Assembly: GCA_026770585.1 (NCBI GenBank)
Contig: MU646420.1
Span: 226,823 to 238,999, forward strand
Direction: 5' to 3'
DNA from: Baffinella frigidus
Taxonomy: Eukaryota; Cryptophyceae; Cryptomonadales; Baffinellaceae
Length of the DNA stretch: 12,177 bases
Below the pieces are notes generated by a model, which was not told the DNA's origin, ran no database searches, and saw nothing but the letters and a program-made list of their open reading frames with translations. Below are positions 1-6,799 of this stretch, in pieces. The number at the start of each line of letters is the position of its first letter. Positions within the stretch are counted from its first letter, which is position 1. Both the position numbers and the translations under genes were made by a program.

Positions 1-130
1 ACCCCAGTACCTCGAAACCTGAACCCTAAACCCCCTCACCTCTTTTATCCAACCCCGCAGGTGTACATATTTCTGGGCTCCTTCCCTTTCAGAACCCCTC
101 CACCCTAACCCCTTTCCTCGAACCCCACAG
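1..130 (+). repeat. spacer upstream of exon 1 with a decayed exon-1 start
   Basis: C-rich telomere-like sequence (CCCTAAA, CCCCTCA variants). After a CAG at 58-60, bases 61-93 match the beginning of exon 1 (131-163) at 23 of 33 positions. In the exon-1 frame they read VYIFLGSFPF against VFTSMGSFAF. This is probably a degenerate duplicate of the exon start. Confidence 0.55.
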
Positions 131-211
131 GTGTTCACATCGATGGGGTCGTTCGCGTTCGGATCCGCGGGCGCGACGCTGATCATCGCCAACGCGGGCA
201 CCTCCAGCACG
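131..211 (+). CDS. exon 1: golvesin/xanthan-lyase C-terminal-like domain, inner part
   Basis: Follows CCACAG and ends before GTCTCA (phase 0). It encodes model residues 1-27, reading VFTSMGSFAFGSAGATL and then IIANAGTSST. The pattern 'LGsFaF.sG...l.I.NaGtss' followed in exon 2 by 'ADAVRF' is that of the C-terminal half of golvesin-C/xanthan-lyase-C type beta domains, normally found at the ends of secreted enzymes and surface proteins. The N-terminal half of the domain must lie upstream of the window. Reading on past the chosen donor reaches a stop (TAA at 227), which supports ending the exon at 211. Confidence 0.7.
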
Positions 212-670
212 GTCTCATCGCTGCCATAAACCTTCCTCCACCATTTCCACCCTTTCTGTACCCTGTCTAGACTATTTCTGAACACCAACCACCAAATATC
301 GCACACCAACTACCAACTACCAAACACCAAACACCAAACACCAAACACCAAACACCAAACACCAAACACCAAACACCAAACACCAAACACCAAACACCAA
401 ACACCAAACATCAAACACCAAACACCAAACACCAAACACCAAACACCACCCAAACGTCAAACCCAAACCTCCAAACCCCACGCCCCTCGACCCTGACCCC
501 TCAACCTCAAACCTCACCCCTCACCCATCACTCCTCACCCCTCGCCCCTCACCCCTCACTCCCCACTCCTCAACCTCAAACCCTAAACCCTCAACCCCAA
601 ACCCTGAACCCTAAACCCTGAACCCCACACCCAAAGCCCCCAAAACCCAAACCCCAACCCCCAACACCAG
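212..670 (+). repeat. intron 1: CACCAAA heptamer array and CCCTAAA variants
   Basis: From about 307 to 448 the sequence is an almost pure seven-base tandem repeat (AAACACC). It passes into CCCCTCA and CCCTAAA variants and ends CCAACACCAG. Nothing here looks coding; the 66-residue reverse-strand ORF is just the heptamer read as a heptapeptide. Confidence 0.8.
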
Positions 671-739
671 GTGACGGCGGACGCGGTGCGATTCACGCGC
701 GCGGCCCCGAATCACGATCGCGTCCTCGACTCCGGCCTG
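671..739 (+). CDS. exon 2: end of golvesin-like domain (ADAVRF motif)
   Basis: Begins after AACACCAG and ends before GTCAACTC (phase 0 on both sides). It encodes residues 28-50, starting VTADAVRFTRA. 'ADAVRF' is the hallmark ending of golvesin/xanthan-lyase C-terminal domains and joins exon 1 directly. The rest (PNHDRVLDSGL) looks like a linker to the next module. Reading through the donor reaches TGA at 749, so a splice is needed. Confidence 0.7.
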
Positions 740-1228
740 GTCAACTCCTGAACCCTAAACCCGTTTGGCTCTTGAAAACCCCGTTTGACCTTTTCTAAAC
801 CCGTGCCAAGCCCTTTTCAAACCCTCAACCCTAAACCCCAAACCCTAAACCCCAAACCCTAAACCCTAAACCCTAAACCCTAAACCCTAAACCCTAAACC
901 CTGAACCCTAAACCCTAAACCCCAAACCCTAAACCCCAAACCACAAAACTCAAATCCCAAACCCCAAACCCCAAACCCCAAAACCCATACCCCAAAACCC
1001 AAACCCAGCACCCTAGAACCCTAAAACCCTAAAATACTCAAACACTCAAACACCAAAAACAGGTTACGGGTGTGCCGTGCGCGCACGCTGCTGAGTCCAG
1101 CGCCTCCTCCGCCGCGGATGCGTACGGGTGCAACTATTATGACTATGATTACAATACTACCAAAAATAATAACAACAATAATAATAGTAATAATAATAAT
1201 AATAATAAACTCTAACACCCTCAAACAG
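740..1228 (+). repeat. intron 2: CCCTAAA array, decayed exon-3 copy, AAT microsatellite
   Basis: From 751 to about 1050 it holds CCCTAAA, CCCCAAA and CCCTGAA heptamers, with a pure CCCTAAA run at about 857-900. A CAG at 1060-1062 is followed by a partial copy of exon 3, then an imperfect AAT/AAC microsatellite (about 1136-1208) before the true acceptor. Confidence 0.8.
1063..1139 (+). pseudogene. decayed first copy of exon 3
   Basis: Follows CAG, like exon 3. In the homologous frame it reads VTGVPCAHAAESSASSAAD and AYGCNYY, against VTGAPLARTLLLASSASSAANAYVNNY in exon 3. It is shorter and dissolves into the AAT microsatellite. It is either a partial duplicate or a leftover of exon 3 from before an insertion. 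Confidence 0.6.
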
Positions 1229-1342
1229 GTTACGGGCGCGCCGCTCGCGAGAACGCTACTGCTCGCGTCCAGTGCCTCGTCCGCAGCGAACGCGTACGTG
1301 AACAACTACTTGACCATCGGGACGGAGCGCCGCCGCGTGCAG
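1229..1342 (+). CDS. exon 3: first virion-type module, first half
   Basis: Begins after CAAACAG and ends before GTCTGA (phase 0). It encodes residues 51-88 and contains 'LLLASSASSAANAYVNNY' followed by 'LTIGTERRRVQ'. This resembles a motif common in phage and other virion structural proteins, 'i.L...As..d..Y.g..i.I..G.g..R.I..Y', whose second half is on the next exon. The same pattern recurs at exons 6-8 and 12-14, so it is a repeated module of this protein. Two degenerate copies of this exon lie nearby (1063-1139 and 1489-1610). Reading through the donor reaches TGA at once. Confidence 0.75.
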
Positions 1343-1834
1343 GTCTGAAGCCCCCGATTTTTTAAAAAAAACTGGCACAAGTTGACGTTGCTGGTATAGA
1401 ATTATCTTTCACCATCATGACATTCTACCATCATTCTACCGTTTTTAAAAACTTTGACCATTATGGCATGATTTTTGGGGTCCGGGCTGGTCACGGGGAC
1501 ACTACACCTCGTCGGCAGCAGACGCGTACTCTCCGTCCCAATCGTCAAGCAGTTATGCGCGTACATGCACAACTACTTGACCGTCGGCACGGAGCGGTAA
1601 TGCGCGCAGGTTTTCAGATGAGCCCCCCGTTCATGAGTTACTCGAAAGTACGGACACGCATCTCTCGTAGGGTGGTCCTTAGCTGCTAGGCATAGCCATA
1701 CTTTAGGACTGTCATTGTACACCGCGTCGCAGGCGTAATGTTTCACTTCTTCTATATTCCCCTCTGAAATGTGGTGACAACATGTCCTAACCTAGTGAAA
1801 AGTGGCCATCTCACTAACTATGCACCGTTCGCAG
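1343..1834 (+). other. intron 3: third exon-3 copy, little heptamer repeat
   Basis: Of mixed composition, without telomere-like arrays. It contains a broken copy of exon 3 and a duplicate of the next acceptor (CACCGCGTCGCAGGCGTA at 1720-1737, against 1823-1839). The rest (1343-1480 and 1611-1719) is A/T-richer unique-looking sequence, including TGGCACAAGTTGACG near 1371. Confidence 0.65.
1489..1610 (+). pseudogene. decayed third copy of exon 3
   Basis: Pieces match exon 3 in order: GGTCACGGG; CCTCGTCGGCAGCAGACGCG; GCGTACATG; CAACTACTTGACCGTCGG; CACGGAGCG; and a GCGCAGGTTTTCAG like the exon-3 donor GTGCAGGTCTGAAG. Indels destroy the frame and TAA interrupts the last part. Confidence 0.65.
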
Positions 1835-1987
1835 GCGTACCCCGGTGGCTCCAAGTGTCTCATCACGGTCGATCACGCGTTCTCCATGGGGGACACGACG
1901 CTGACATCAGCCGCTGCGGTTTCGGACACGACCATTGCCGTGACGGACGCGGCGTCGGCCGGAATCATCGCCGGACGCGTTCTCGAG
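1835..1987 (+). CDS. exon 4: end of first module and start of second virion-type module
   Basis: Begins after GTTCGCAG and ends before GTATCACG (phase 0). It encodes residues 89-139. The first part, AYPGGSKCLITVDHAF, completes 'RRVQ-aY.g.....tVd.aF' of the module begun in exon 3. From residue 107 a second pattern starts: 'GDTTLTSAAAVSDTTIAVTD' and then 'AGIIAGRVLE', typical of short beta modules in virion proteins ('ttl...v...dttI.v.da.gi.aG..i.Id.E'). At 153 bases it is one of the two longest exons. An 18-base duplicate of its acceptor region lies at 1720-1737. Confidence 0.8.
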
Positions 1988-2258
1988 GTATCACGCAGTC
2001 CATCTATTTTCCTGGTACATAGTATGGTCAAATTTCCGGATATTCCTTAGCAATGGATAAGATTTGTACCAGGAACATTGATGGGCATTGTCTGCGAAGC
2101 CCACTGCGTGACTCATCGGGAAAGGGTTTTACAGGACGCTGTCAGTCGTCACGTCCTGCCTCTACGCCCGTGACTGATACCACGGCCTGATCGCACCCCA
2201 AACCCCAAACACCGGACCCCCAAACCCTACTCCGTAAACCCGAAACTCATCTCGGCAG
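1988..2258 (+). other. intron 4
   Basis: The first 200 bases are non-repetitive and include CAATGGATAAGATTTGTACC (2052-2071), a string partly shared with 4712-4725. The last 60 carry CCCCAAA-type heptamers before CTCGGCAG. Confidence 0.6.
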
Positions 2259-2363
2259 ATTGATGACGAGCTGCTCCTGGTCACGTCCGTCGCAACCAAC
2301 ACAGTCACGGTCGCGCGCGGCCATCAAAACACCATCGCGTCCGCCCACACGTCCCTCTCCACG
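2259..2363 (+). CDS. exon 5: second virion-type module, second half
   Basis: Begins after TCTCGGCAG and ends before GTAAACCC (phase 0). It encodes residues 140-174: 'IDDELLLVTSVATNTVTV', then 'ARGHQNTIASAHTSLST'. The string 'IddE.llVtsv..ntvtV.RG...T.a.aH' is a recognisable signature of phage and virion structural proteins and here follows exon 4 exactly in frame. The match is to a sequence pattern I recognise; no database was searched. A decayed copy of the exon's 3' half is at 2459-2511. Confidence 0.8.
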
Positions 2364-2638
2364 GTAAACCCCCTCCCGCCCCCCCCCCTAAAACGCCCCG
2401 TGGCCCCCTTAAGACGCCACGCGACCCGCTTAAATGCGTAGCCGACCCCCCTAGTGAGACAGTCACGGCCATCAAAACGCCATCGCTGCTGCCCCGCCGT
2501 CCCTCTCATCGGTAAAACCTTTCTAAAACCTTTCTCAACCCTTTCCAAATCCTAAAACCTTAACCCCAAACCCAAAACCTCAAACCCCAAACCCCAAACC
2601 CCAAACCCCAAACCCCACACCCCTCACCCCACACCCAG
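2364..2638 (+). repeat. intron 5: exon-5 fragment and CCCCAAA heptamers
   Basis: Starts GTAAACC and a C-run. At 2459-2511 it contains a decayed copy of the end of exon 5 including its donor (CATCAAAACGCCATCGC ... CATCG|GTAAAACC), then CCCCAAA heptamers (about 2545-2625) to the acceptor. Confidence 0.7.
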
Positions 2639-2757
2639 GTCTTCACGGTGCTAATCGCGTCCGGCGTGATAGACACGGGAAGTGTGAGCAGCGTCACCTC
2701 CAGCAGCGTGTTTGTGCTTGCGGATAGCGCCCCTGCGCGCGCCGGGGCCCTCGTTGG
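2639..2757 (+). CDS. exon 6: virion-type module, second copy, first half
   Basis: Begins after ACACCCAG and ends at GG before GTCACACC (phase 2). It encodes residues 175-213 plus two bases of codon 214. VFTVLIASGVIDTGS is a linker-like start; then come 'TSSSVFVLADSAPARAGAL' and 'VG', equivalent to 'LLLASSASSAANAYV' of exon 3. The spacer immediately after it is a CCCGAAA-type array. Confidence 0.75.
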
Positions 2758-3138
2758 GTCACACCCGAACCCCGAAATCCAAAACCCGAAACCCGAAACC
2801 AGAACCCCGAACCCCGAAACCCGAACCCCGAAACCCGAACCCCGAACCCCGAAGCCCCAATCCCCAAATCTAAACCATGAATTCTAAACCAGGACTCCCC
2901 TGAACCCGACACCAGGACTCCCACATACCTTAGCATACGCTCTACACCCTACACCCTACACCCTACACCCTACACCCTACACCCTACACCCTACACCCTA
3001 CATCCTATGCCCCACACCCTACACCCCACACCCTACATCCTACACCCTACACCTTACGCCCTACGACCTCACCCCAAACACCAAACCCAGAACCCTCCCC
3101 CCTAAACCATAATCCTTAACCCTCACATCGCGCACCAG
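2758..3138 (+). repeat. intron 6: CCCGAAA and CCCTACA arrays
   Basis: Two distinct seven- to eight-base arrays: CCCGAAA/CCCCGAA (about 2765-2860) and a very regular CCCTACA array (about 2943-3065). A short CCCCAAA-type tail leads to CGCACCAG. The C-rich strand is the sense strand throughout. Confidence 0.8.
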
Positions 3139-3793
3139 GTACACGCTGACGATCGGTTTCGCGACATCTCTCGAGACGCGCACCATCACTGCCTACACTG
3201 TCGGCCGCCAGGTCCTTGAATCGAGAGTTTCACCCTGGACCCCTGTCCAAAGTCATTTCTGGTACACACCCAAAGTATCTATGTTTTGAAGTGTCTTGAC
3301 GGAGTTGTAGGAACTGCAGGCCTACACCGTCGGCCGCGAGGTGTCGCCTACCCACACATCAGTTGACTGAATCGGGCAGGGTTTGTACCAGGGAGCGGAC
3401 GAGACCGGGCGGGATTAGTGCCGGGAACGGCGAGAATTAGTCAACCGTCAGGTGCAGGCTGACGATCGGCTGCACGACATCTCTCGAGACGCGAGGTTCT
3501 GTATTCGAGGGTTTAGCCCTGGACCACTTTCCAAAGTCATTTATGGTACAAAACCAAACACTAGATATGTCAACGTGTGTCGACGGTATTGTAGGAACCT
3601 TAAGCCTACACCGTCGGCCGGGAGGGGCCGCCTACACACAAAGCAGTTGACTGAACCGGACAGTGTGTGTTCCAGGAAGCAGACAAGACCGGGCAGGATT
3701 AGATCTGGGAAAGGTGAGGATTAGTCAACTGTCTGCTTCACACAAACGATCATCCTACACTGTCGGTCGGTGCCGCCCACCCACGCATCCACA
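3136..3793 (+). repeat. tandem duplication of exon 7 plus spacer, unit about 313 bp
   Basis: The stretch from 3136 to 3448 is repeated from 3449 to about 3733: GCTGACGATCGG at 3145 and 3458, ACATCTCTCGAGACGCG at 3164 and 3477, and CAAAGTCATTT further on. A partial third copy is at 3753-3793 (CCTACACTGTCGGTCGG). Within each unit the end of exon 7 (CTACACTGTCGGCCGCCAGG) is itself echoed (CTACACCGTCGGCCGCGAGG at 3322). Confidence 0.8.
3139..3211 (+). CDS. exon 7: virion-type module, second copy, core
   Basis: Begins after CGCACCAG with a single G that completes a Gly codon from exon 6, and ends before GTCCTTGA (phase 0). It encodes YTLTIGFATSLETRTITAY and then TVGRQ (to residue 238). 'ETRTItAYtvgR' is the most typical part of the module. 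The exon lies at the start of a 313-base tandem duplication; the second copy (from 3449) is degraded and its frame is broken, so only this copy is assigned as coding. Confidence 0.75.
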
Positions 3794-3947
3794 CAGTGGG
3801 ATTCAAAGGAGATTTCGACCGAAACTCTGGTTGATTTTTTTATTAATTAAGTGTCCGTGTACCAGCAATCCAAGAATTAGTACCACGAAACTAACCCTGA
3901 CTGACTTGTATTGACGCGCCTGACCGGCAAAATCGGGACACGAGCAG
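3212..3947 (+). other. intron 7
   Basis: Made almost entirely of the 313-base tandem duplication. The remainder (3794-3947) is unique and A/T-richer, with GTACCAGCAATCC and AGTACCACGAAAC. No heptamer array is present, unlike the flanking introns. No other gene is seen. Confidence 0.6.
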
Positions 3948-4121
3948 GTCACGGTCGACCCGGCCTTCTCCGACACACTCATCGCGGCAACGTCCACCTA
4001 CTCCGTGGGCGTGCACGCGCTGTACTACATCTCGGACGTCCCTCTAAAGGACGCGTCCGGCGACGAGTGTGCGCCGTGCGTCATCCCGTCCGCCGCGTTC
4101 GCCGCCGCCCCTCGCGTCCAG
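3948..4121 (+). CDS. exon 8: end of second module copy plus Cys-containing tail
   Basis: Begins after CGAGCAG and ends before GTACCACA (phase 0 both sides). At 174 bases it is the longest exon. Residues 239-296 open with VTVDPAFSDTLIAATSTYSV, completing 'YTVGRQ-VTVDPAF'. The rest (HALYYISDVPLKDAS, then ECAPC) has a C-x-x-C pair and ends AAPRVQ. I do not recognise the tail; it may link to the filamin-like domain that follows. Codon use is strongly G/C at third positions, as in the other exons. Confidence 0.75.
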
Positions 4122-4975
4122 GTACCACACGGTGGACTACGGACCTTTCATCAGAAGCTAATTAACGTAAGGTTTTTTCTAATGAAAATTGGGCGCGTAA
4201 CACCCCGGAATCCGGGGTCAACGAAACTTGATAGAGATCGGATCTTGTTGTAGATTCGTAACGTGGCTCGGTCTTGTACAAATAATGAAATTCCAGGGGC
4301 TACAAGTCTCTTGTCGTCTCTTTTCGCCCCTGTAGTTTCATTATTTGTATCAGAACGAGCCACTTTACGAATCTAAAACCAGATCCGGGTACAATGAAGG
4401 TAAAGCCCCCCGAGATGCATCAAATCGAGGGTAATGATTGAACCATTTCCTTGAGAAAAAGGTACGAATTATCACGCTTCCCCTTATAAAAAGCCACAAC
4501 CTCCAAACTCGATTTGGTCTACTTCAAAAGCTCTGCGGAAATCTGGCTGGTAGAGCCGCCCCGCGCGTCGAGATGAGAGGACATCAGATGCTCTCTCCTC
4601 AGAGCATAAGTGGCCAGGGATCAGCCCACTAGGAATGGCGCCACCACTCAGCAGGCGCCGAGTTGCGTTTCGCCCGGATTTCTGAACGAAAATCCGTTGG
4701 AATCCAGAGCAATGGATAAGATTGAAGTACAAATGGTTTAGATGGACTGTATCCGTGAAGCCCTCGGTGACTGCTGAGTGGGTGGACCGCACTAAGGGGA
4801 CCACTTTCAGCAGGGTCTCAGACTTCGGTGTTTTGTAAAGCAACTCTCTCAAGCGGACATGTCCGTCCCAGGACAACGTGACGCCCCTTGGTGGCCTTAT
4901 CTTGTAGAAGTCTGACCAAGAAGCACACGTGCTCACCAACCCCATCATGATTTCAACCCCCCCCCCCCCTAACAG
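4122..4975 (+). other. intron 8: non-telomeric, contains foldback element
   Basis: At 854 bases this is the second-longest spacer. It has no heptamer arrays. It holds the foldback element at 4239-4387, a 17-base palindrome ACCCCGGAATCCGGGGT (4202-4218), a small hairpin CGGATTT...AAATCCG near 4675-4697, and a C13 run at 4957-4969 just before the acceptor. The 176-residue reverse-strand ORF here has no recognisable motif and I do not accept it. Confidence 0.55.
4239..4387. mobile_element. foldback (MITE-like) element, 62-bp inverted arms
   Basis: Bases 4239-4300 and 4326-4387 are inverted copies matching at 54 of 62 positions (for example TTTCATTATTTGTA against TACAAATAATGAAA), separated by a 25-base loop. 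No coding capacity. No clear target duplication is visible. It could be a non-autonomous DNA transposon, an introner-like element or a structured intronic RNA. Confidence 0.7.
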
Positions 4976-5007
4976 GAGTCTGTGGTGGTGAGCGCGTCGC
5001 TCGGCAG
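4976..5007 (+). CDS. exon 9: start of filamin-like repeat (micro-exon)
   Basis: Only 32 bases. It begins after CTAACAG, preceded by a run of 13 C, and ends before GTGCCATA (phase 2). It encodes ESVVVSASLG plus two bases of an Arg codon completed in exon 10. Beta-strand-like 'sVvVsAs' before 'GvGLtsatAGiaasFT' is how filamin-type (ABP280) immunoglobulin-like repeats begin. The donor and the next acceptor share a near-identical decamer (CGGCAGGTGC and GGGCAGGAGC). Confidence 0.6.
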
Positions 5008-5188
5008 GTGCCATAAACCCTCAACCCTCAACCCTCAACTCTCAACCCTAAACCCTAAACCCTAAACCCTAAACCCTCAACCCTCAACCCTCAACCCTCA
5101 ACCCTAAACCCTTAACCCTCAACCCTCAACCCTCAACCCTGAACCCCAAACTCTGAACCCTAAACCCTGAACCCCAAACCCCGGGCAG
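5008..5188 (+). repeat. intron 9: CCCTCAA/CCCTAAA array
   Basis: From 5014 to about 5182 it is entirely CCCTCAA, CCCTAAA and CCCTGAA heptamers between the donor GTGCCATAAACC and the acceptor CCGGGCAG. It is a clean example of a whole intron made from telomere-like repeats. Confidence 0.85.
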
Positions 5189-5252
5189 GAGCGTGAGTGC
5201 GAGTGGCGTGGGGCTGACGTCCGCGACTGCTGGCATTGCCGCGTCCTTCACG
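5189..5252 (+). CDS. exon 10: filamin-like repeat, first strands
   Basis: Begins after CCGGGCAG and ends before GTCCCTGC (phase 0). It encodes 'SVSASGVGLTSATAGIAA' and 'SFT' (to residue 328). 'G.GL..atAG..asFtv...Da.GN' is the classic opening of filamin/ABP280 repeats, and exon 11 continues it in frame as 'VTLTDAVGN'. A second, diverged copy of this exon with its downstream spacer lies at 5397-5570. That copy has indels and is not assigned as coding. Confidence 0.75.
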
Positions 5253-5570
5253 GTCCCTGCACCCTCACCCTCAACCATACACCATATTTCATACACCAGC
5301 CCTCCAGTGGACCAACTCCCTATTTTAGCTTTGTCGATTTCCGCCTGGCACGCCTCGAATTTCGATGCTAATGGCTCAAAGGCCCGCCTGAAATCCGCGA
5401 GTGGCGCTGGGTTCACGCTCGCGACTGCCTGCGGGCATCGCCGCCTCTTTCACGGTCCCTGTACCCTGCACCCTGAACCCTGAACCATACACCATAAACC
5501 AGCCCTCCAAGGTGGACCAAATCCCGATTGTGGCTCTGTTGATTTCCGTCTGGCGTCCATGCGCAGGCAG
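5199..5570 (+). repeat. tandem duplication of exon 10 plus spacer, unit about 198 bp
   Basis: Bases 5199-5396 are repeated, diverged, at 5397-5570. Both start GCGAGTGGCG, share TCACGGTCCCTG, then ACCATACACCATA, CCAGCCCTCCA, GTGGACCAA and GATTTCCG.CTGGC. The second copy is cut off by the foldback element that begins at about 5573. The coding part of the second copy (5397-5452) has indels and is not intact. Confidence 0.75.
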
Positions 5571-5572
5571 GT

Positions 5573-5799
5573 ATTGTAGAAATGGGCTCCGCGCGGAATT
5601 TTAGAACGTGAGGTAAGGTGGTCAGGAGCGTGAAAAAAACATAAAAACTCGTTTTGTGCTATCTTACGGGTGGTTAATTCTATTGTGGGTATCTTGCCCA
5701 TGCCTCAGATAGCACAAAAGATCATTTTCGACATTTTTTAATCATTTTTTCTGATTTTCTGACCTGTTCTTGATTCCGTGCGGAGCCCATTTCTACAAT
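5573..5799. mobile_element. foldback (MITE-like) element with 28-bp terminal inverted repeats
   Basis: Left end ATTGTAGAAATGGGCTCCGC (5573 on) and right end GCGGAGCCCATTTCTACAAT (to 5799) are inverted copies; over 28 bases 26 match. Inner segments are also inverted (TTTTGTGCTATCT against AGATAGCACAAAA). About 227 bases with no ORF. It lies between CAGGCAG|GT and AACGCTGACAGACGCCGT, which is exactly the acceptor border of the exon-11 copy. It starts with GT when the two preceding bases are included, so it could also behave as an intron. Confidence 0.75.
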
Positions 5800-5800
5800 A

Positions 5801-5931
5801 ACGCTGACAGACGCCGTGTATTGTCCTAATTTCCATGGTTGTGCTGATGTGTGTGTGTCCGTGCACGGACACTTTGACGAAAGCTAGCGGCAACGACCCC
5901 CCCCCGGACGCGACCGTGATCGTCAGTCCTG
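5801..5931 (+). pseudogene. exon-11 copy split by a 71-base intron-like insert
   Basis: ACGCTGACAGACGCCGT (5801-5817) matches the start of exon 11 (TLTDAV). CGGCAACGACC...GGACGCGACCGTGATCGT (5889 on) matches its continuation (GN..PDATVI). The 71 bases between (5818-5888) begin GTATTG and end GCTAG, and removing them restores 'DAV|GN'. The copy has a nine-C run and has probably decayed. Confidence 0.65.
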
Positions 5932-6063
5932 TTTTCGCTGACATTGTCGGCATTTCCATGGTTCTGCTGACGTGTGTGTGTGTGTCCGTGCGCGGTTTTG
6001 CTGACGTGTGTGTGTGTGTGTGTGCACAAATTTACTGACGTGGGTATGTCCGGCAATGGGCAG

Positions 6064-6135
6064 GTGACACTCACGGACGCCGTCGGCAACACCATCCCTG
6101 CGGACGCGACCGTTATCTTCGCCAACGGCACCCAG
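6064..6135 (+). CDS. exon 11: filamin-like repeat, DAVGN strand
   Basis: Begins after AATGGGCAG and ends before GTCTCGTC (phase 0). It encodes VTLTDAVGNTIPADATVI and then FANGTQ (329-352). 'FTVtltDavGN' is the filamin-type junction formed with exon 10. A decayed copy of this exon sits upstream (5801-5817 plus 5889-5931), split by an intron-like insert. The donor region (CAGGTCTCGTCCAC) is repeated perfectly 119 bases downstream. Confidence 0.75.
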
Positions 6136-6144
6136 GTCTCGTCC

Positions 6145-6175
<31 letters not shown>

Positions 6176-6799
6176 CCTCCACTGCTTTATTAATTTCAAG
6201 CCTGGAGTTGGTCCAAGAGTATTTGAGTTTTAAGACGAGCCCGCCTCGGTACAGGTCTCGTCCACGTACGACTGGCTGGCTGACTGACTGACGTATTGCT
6301 TACTGGCTGGCTGGCTGGCTGACTGACTGACTTCTTGCTTACTGGCTGGCTGACTGGCTGACTGACTGGCTGACTGACTGACTGAATGAATGATTGAATG
6401 ATTGAATCACTGCCTGACTGACTGACTGAAAGATTGAATCACTGACTGACTGACCGACTGGTTGACTGACTGGTTCACTGGCTGACTGGCTGGCTGGCTG
6501 GCCGAATAATTGACTGACTGAATTGCAGACTTTCTGGCTGACTGGCTGACTGACTGGCTGACTGTACACAGACCACGCGACGTACGACTGACGTACTGTC
6601 TGGCTGACCGGCAGGCTGGCTGACTGTCTTGTCACCCGCACAGATCGGGTGAGGTTATTCGCGTCTTCTTCGTTATTAAACCCTAAACCCTGCACAGATG
6701 ACGTCGACGTACGACTGTCTGGCTGACTGGCTTACTGACTGGCTAACGAATTTATGACTGACTGTCTCGTCACCCTGACTTGTCTTGTCACCTGCACAG
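6136..6799 (+). repeat. intron 11: TTC and CTGG/CTGA microsatellites with repeated acceptors
   Basis: A TTC run at 6147-6177 and a long mixed tetranucleotide tract of CTGG, CTGA and related units (about 6268-6620, and again 6710-6770). Interleaved are acceptor-like copies, each CAG followed by a variant of the exon-12 start ending in ACGTACG: 6252, 6568 and 6694. A related CACAGATCGG is at 6639, and a short CCCTAAA remnant at 6679-6691. Confidence 0.75.

Larger units (their letters stand above)
5253..6063 (+). other. intron 10: exon copies, foldback element and TG repeats
   Basis: Contains the second exon-10 copy, the foldback element 5573-5799, a split copy of exon 11 and duplicated blocks (ATTTCCATGGTTGTGCTGA at 5830 and ATTTCCATGGTTCTGCTGA at 5952), each followed by a TG-repeat tract. 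Almost all of it can be explained as duplicated exon edges plus inserted material. Confidence 0.65.

Noticed and set aside
317-517. Reverse-strand ORF of repeated heptapeptides (CLVFGVW)
   Set aside because: A seven-base DNA repeat read in any frame gives a seven-residue repeat without stops; same for ORFs at 2694-2936, 8066-8278, 9048-9389 and 11129-11395.
840-915. Chromosome end or true telomere
   Set aside because: The CCCTAAA runs are short, interrupted, mixed with variants and lie between exons of one frame, so they are interstitial. A subtelomeric location is possible but not shown.
4484-5014. 176-residue reverse-strand ORF, the longest in the window
   Set aside because: No recognisable domain and mixed composition; it overlaps exon 9 and intron features on the other strand. 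The peptide DFRRAFE also appears in the reverse-strand ORF 5126-5416, which more likely reflects a shared DNA repeat than two genes.
5571-5799. Foldback element as an autonomous transposon
   Set aside because: Only about 227 bases and no transposase-like ORF.
5826-6182. Reverse-strand Glu-rich ORF
   Set aside because: The poly-Glu comes from the TTC microsatellite and the rest from TG repeats; the other strand holds exon 11.
6339-6695. Reverse-strand SQSVSQ-rich ORF
   Set aside because: Direct product of the CTGG/CTGA tetranucleotide tract.
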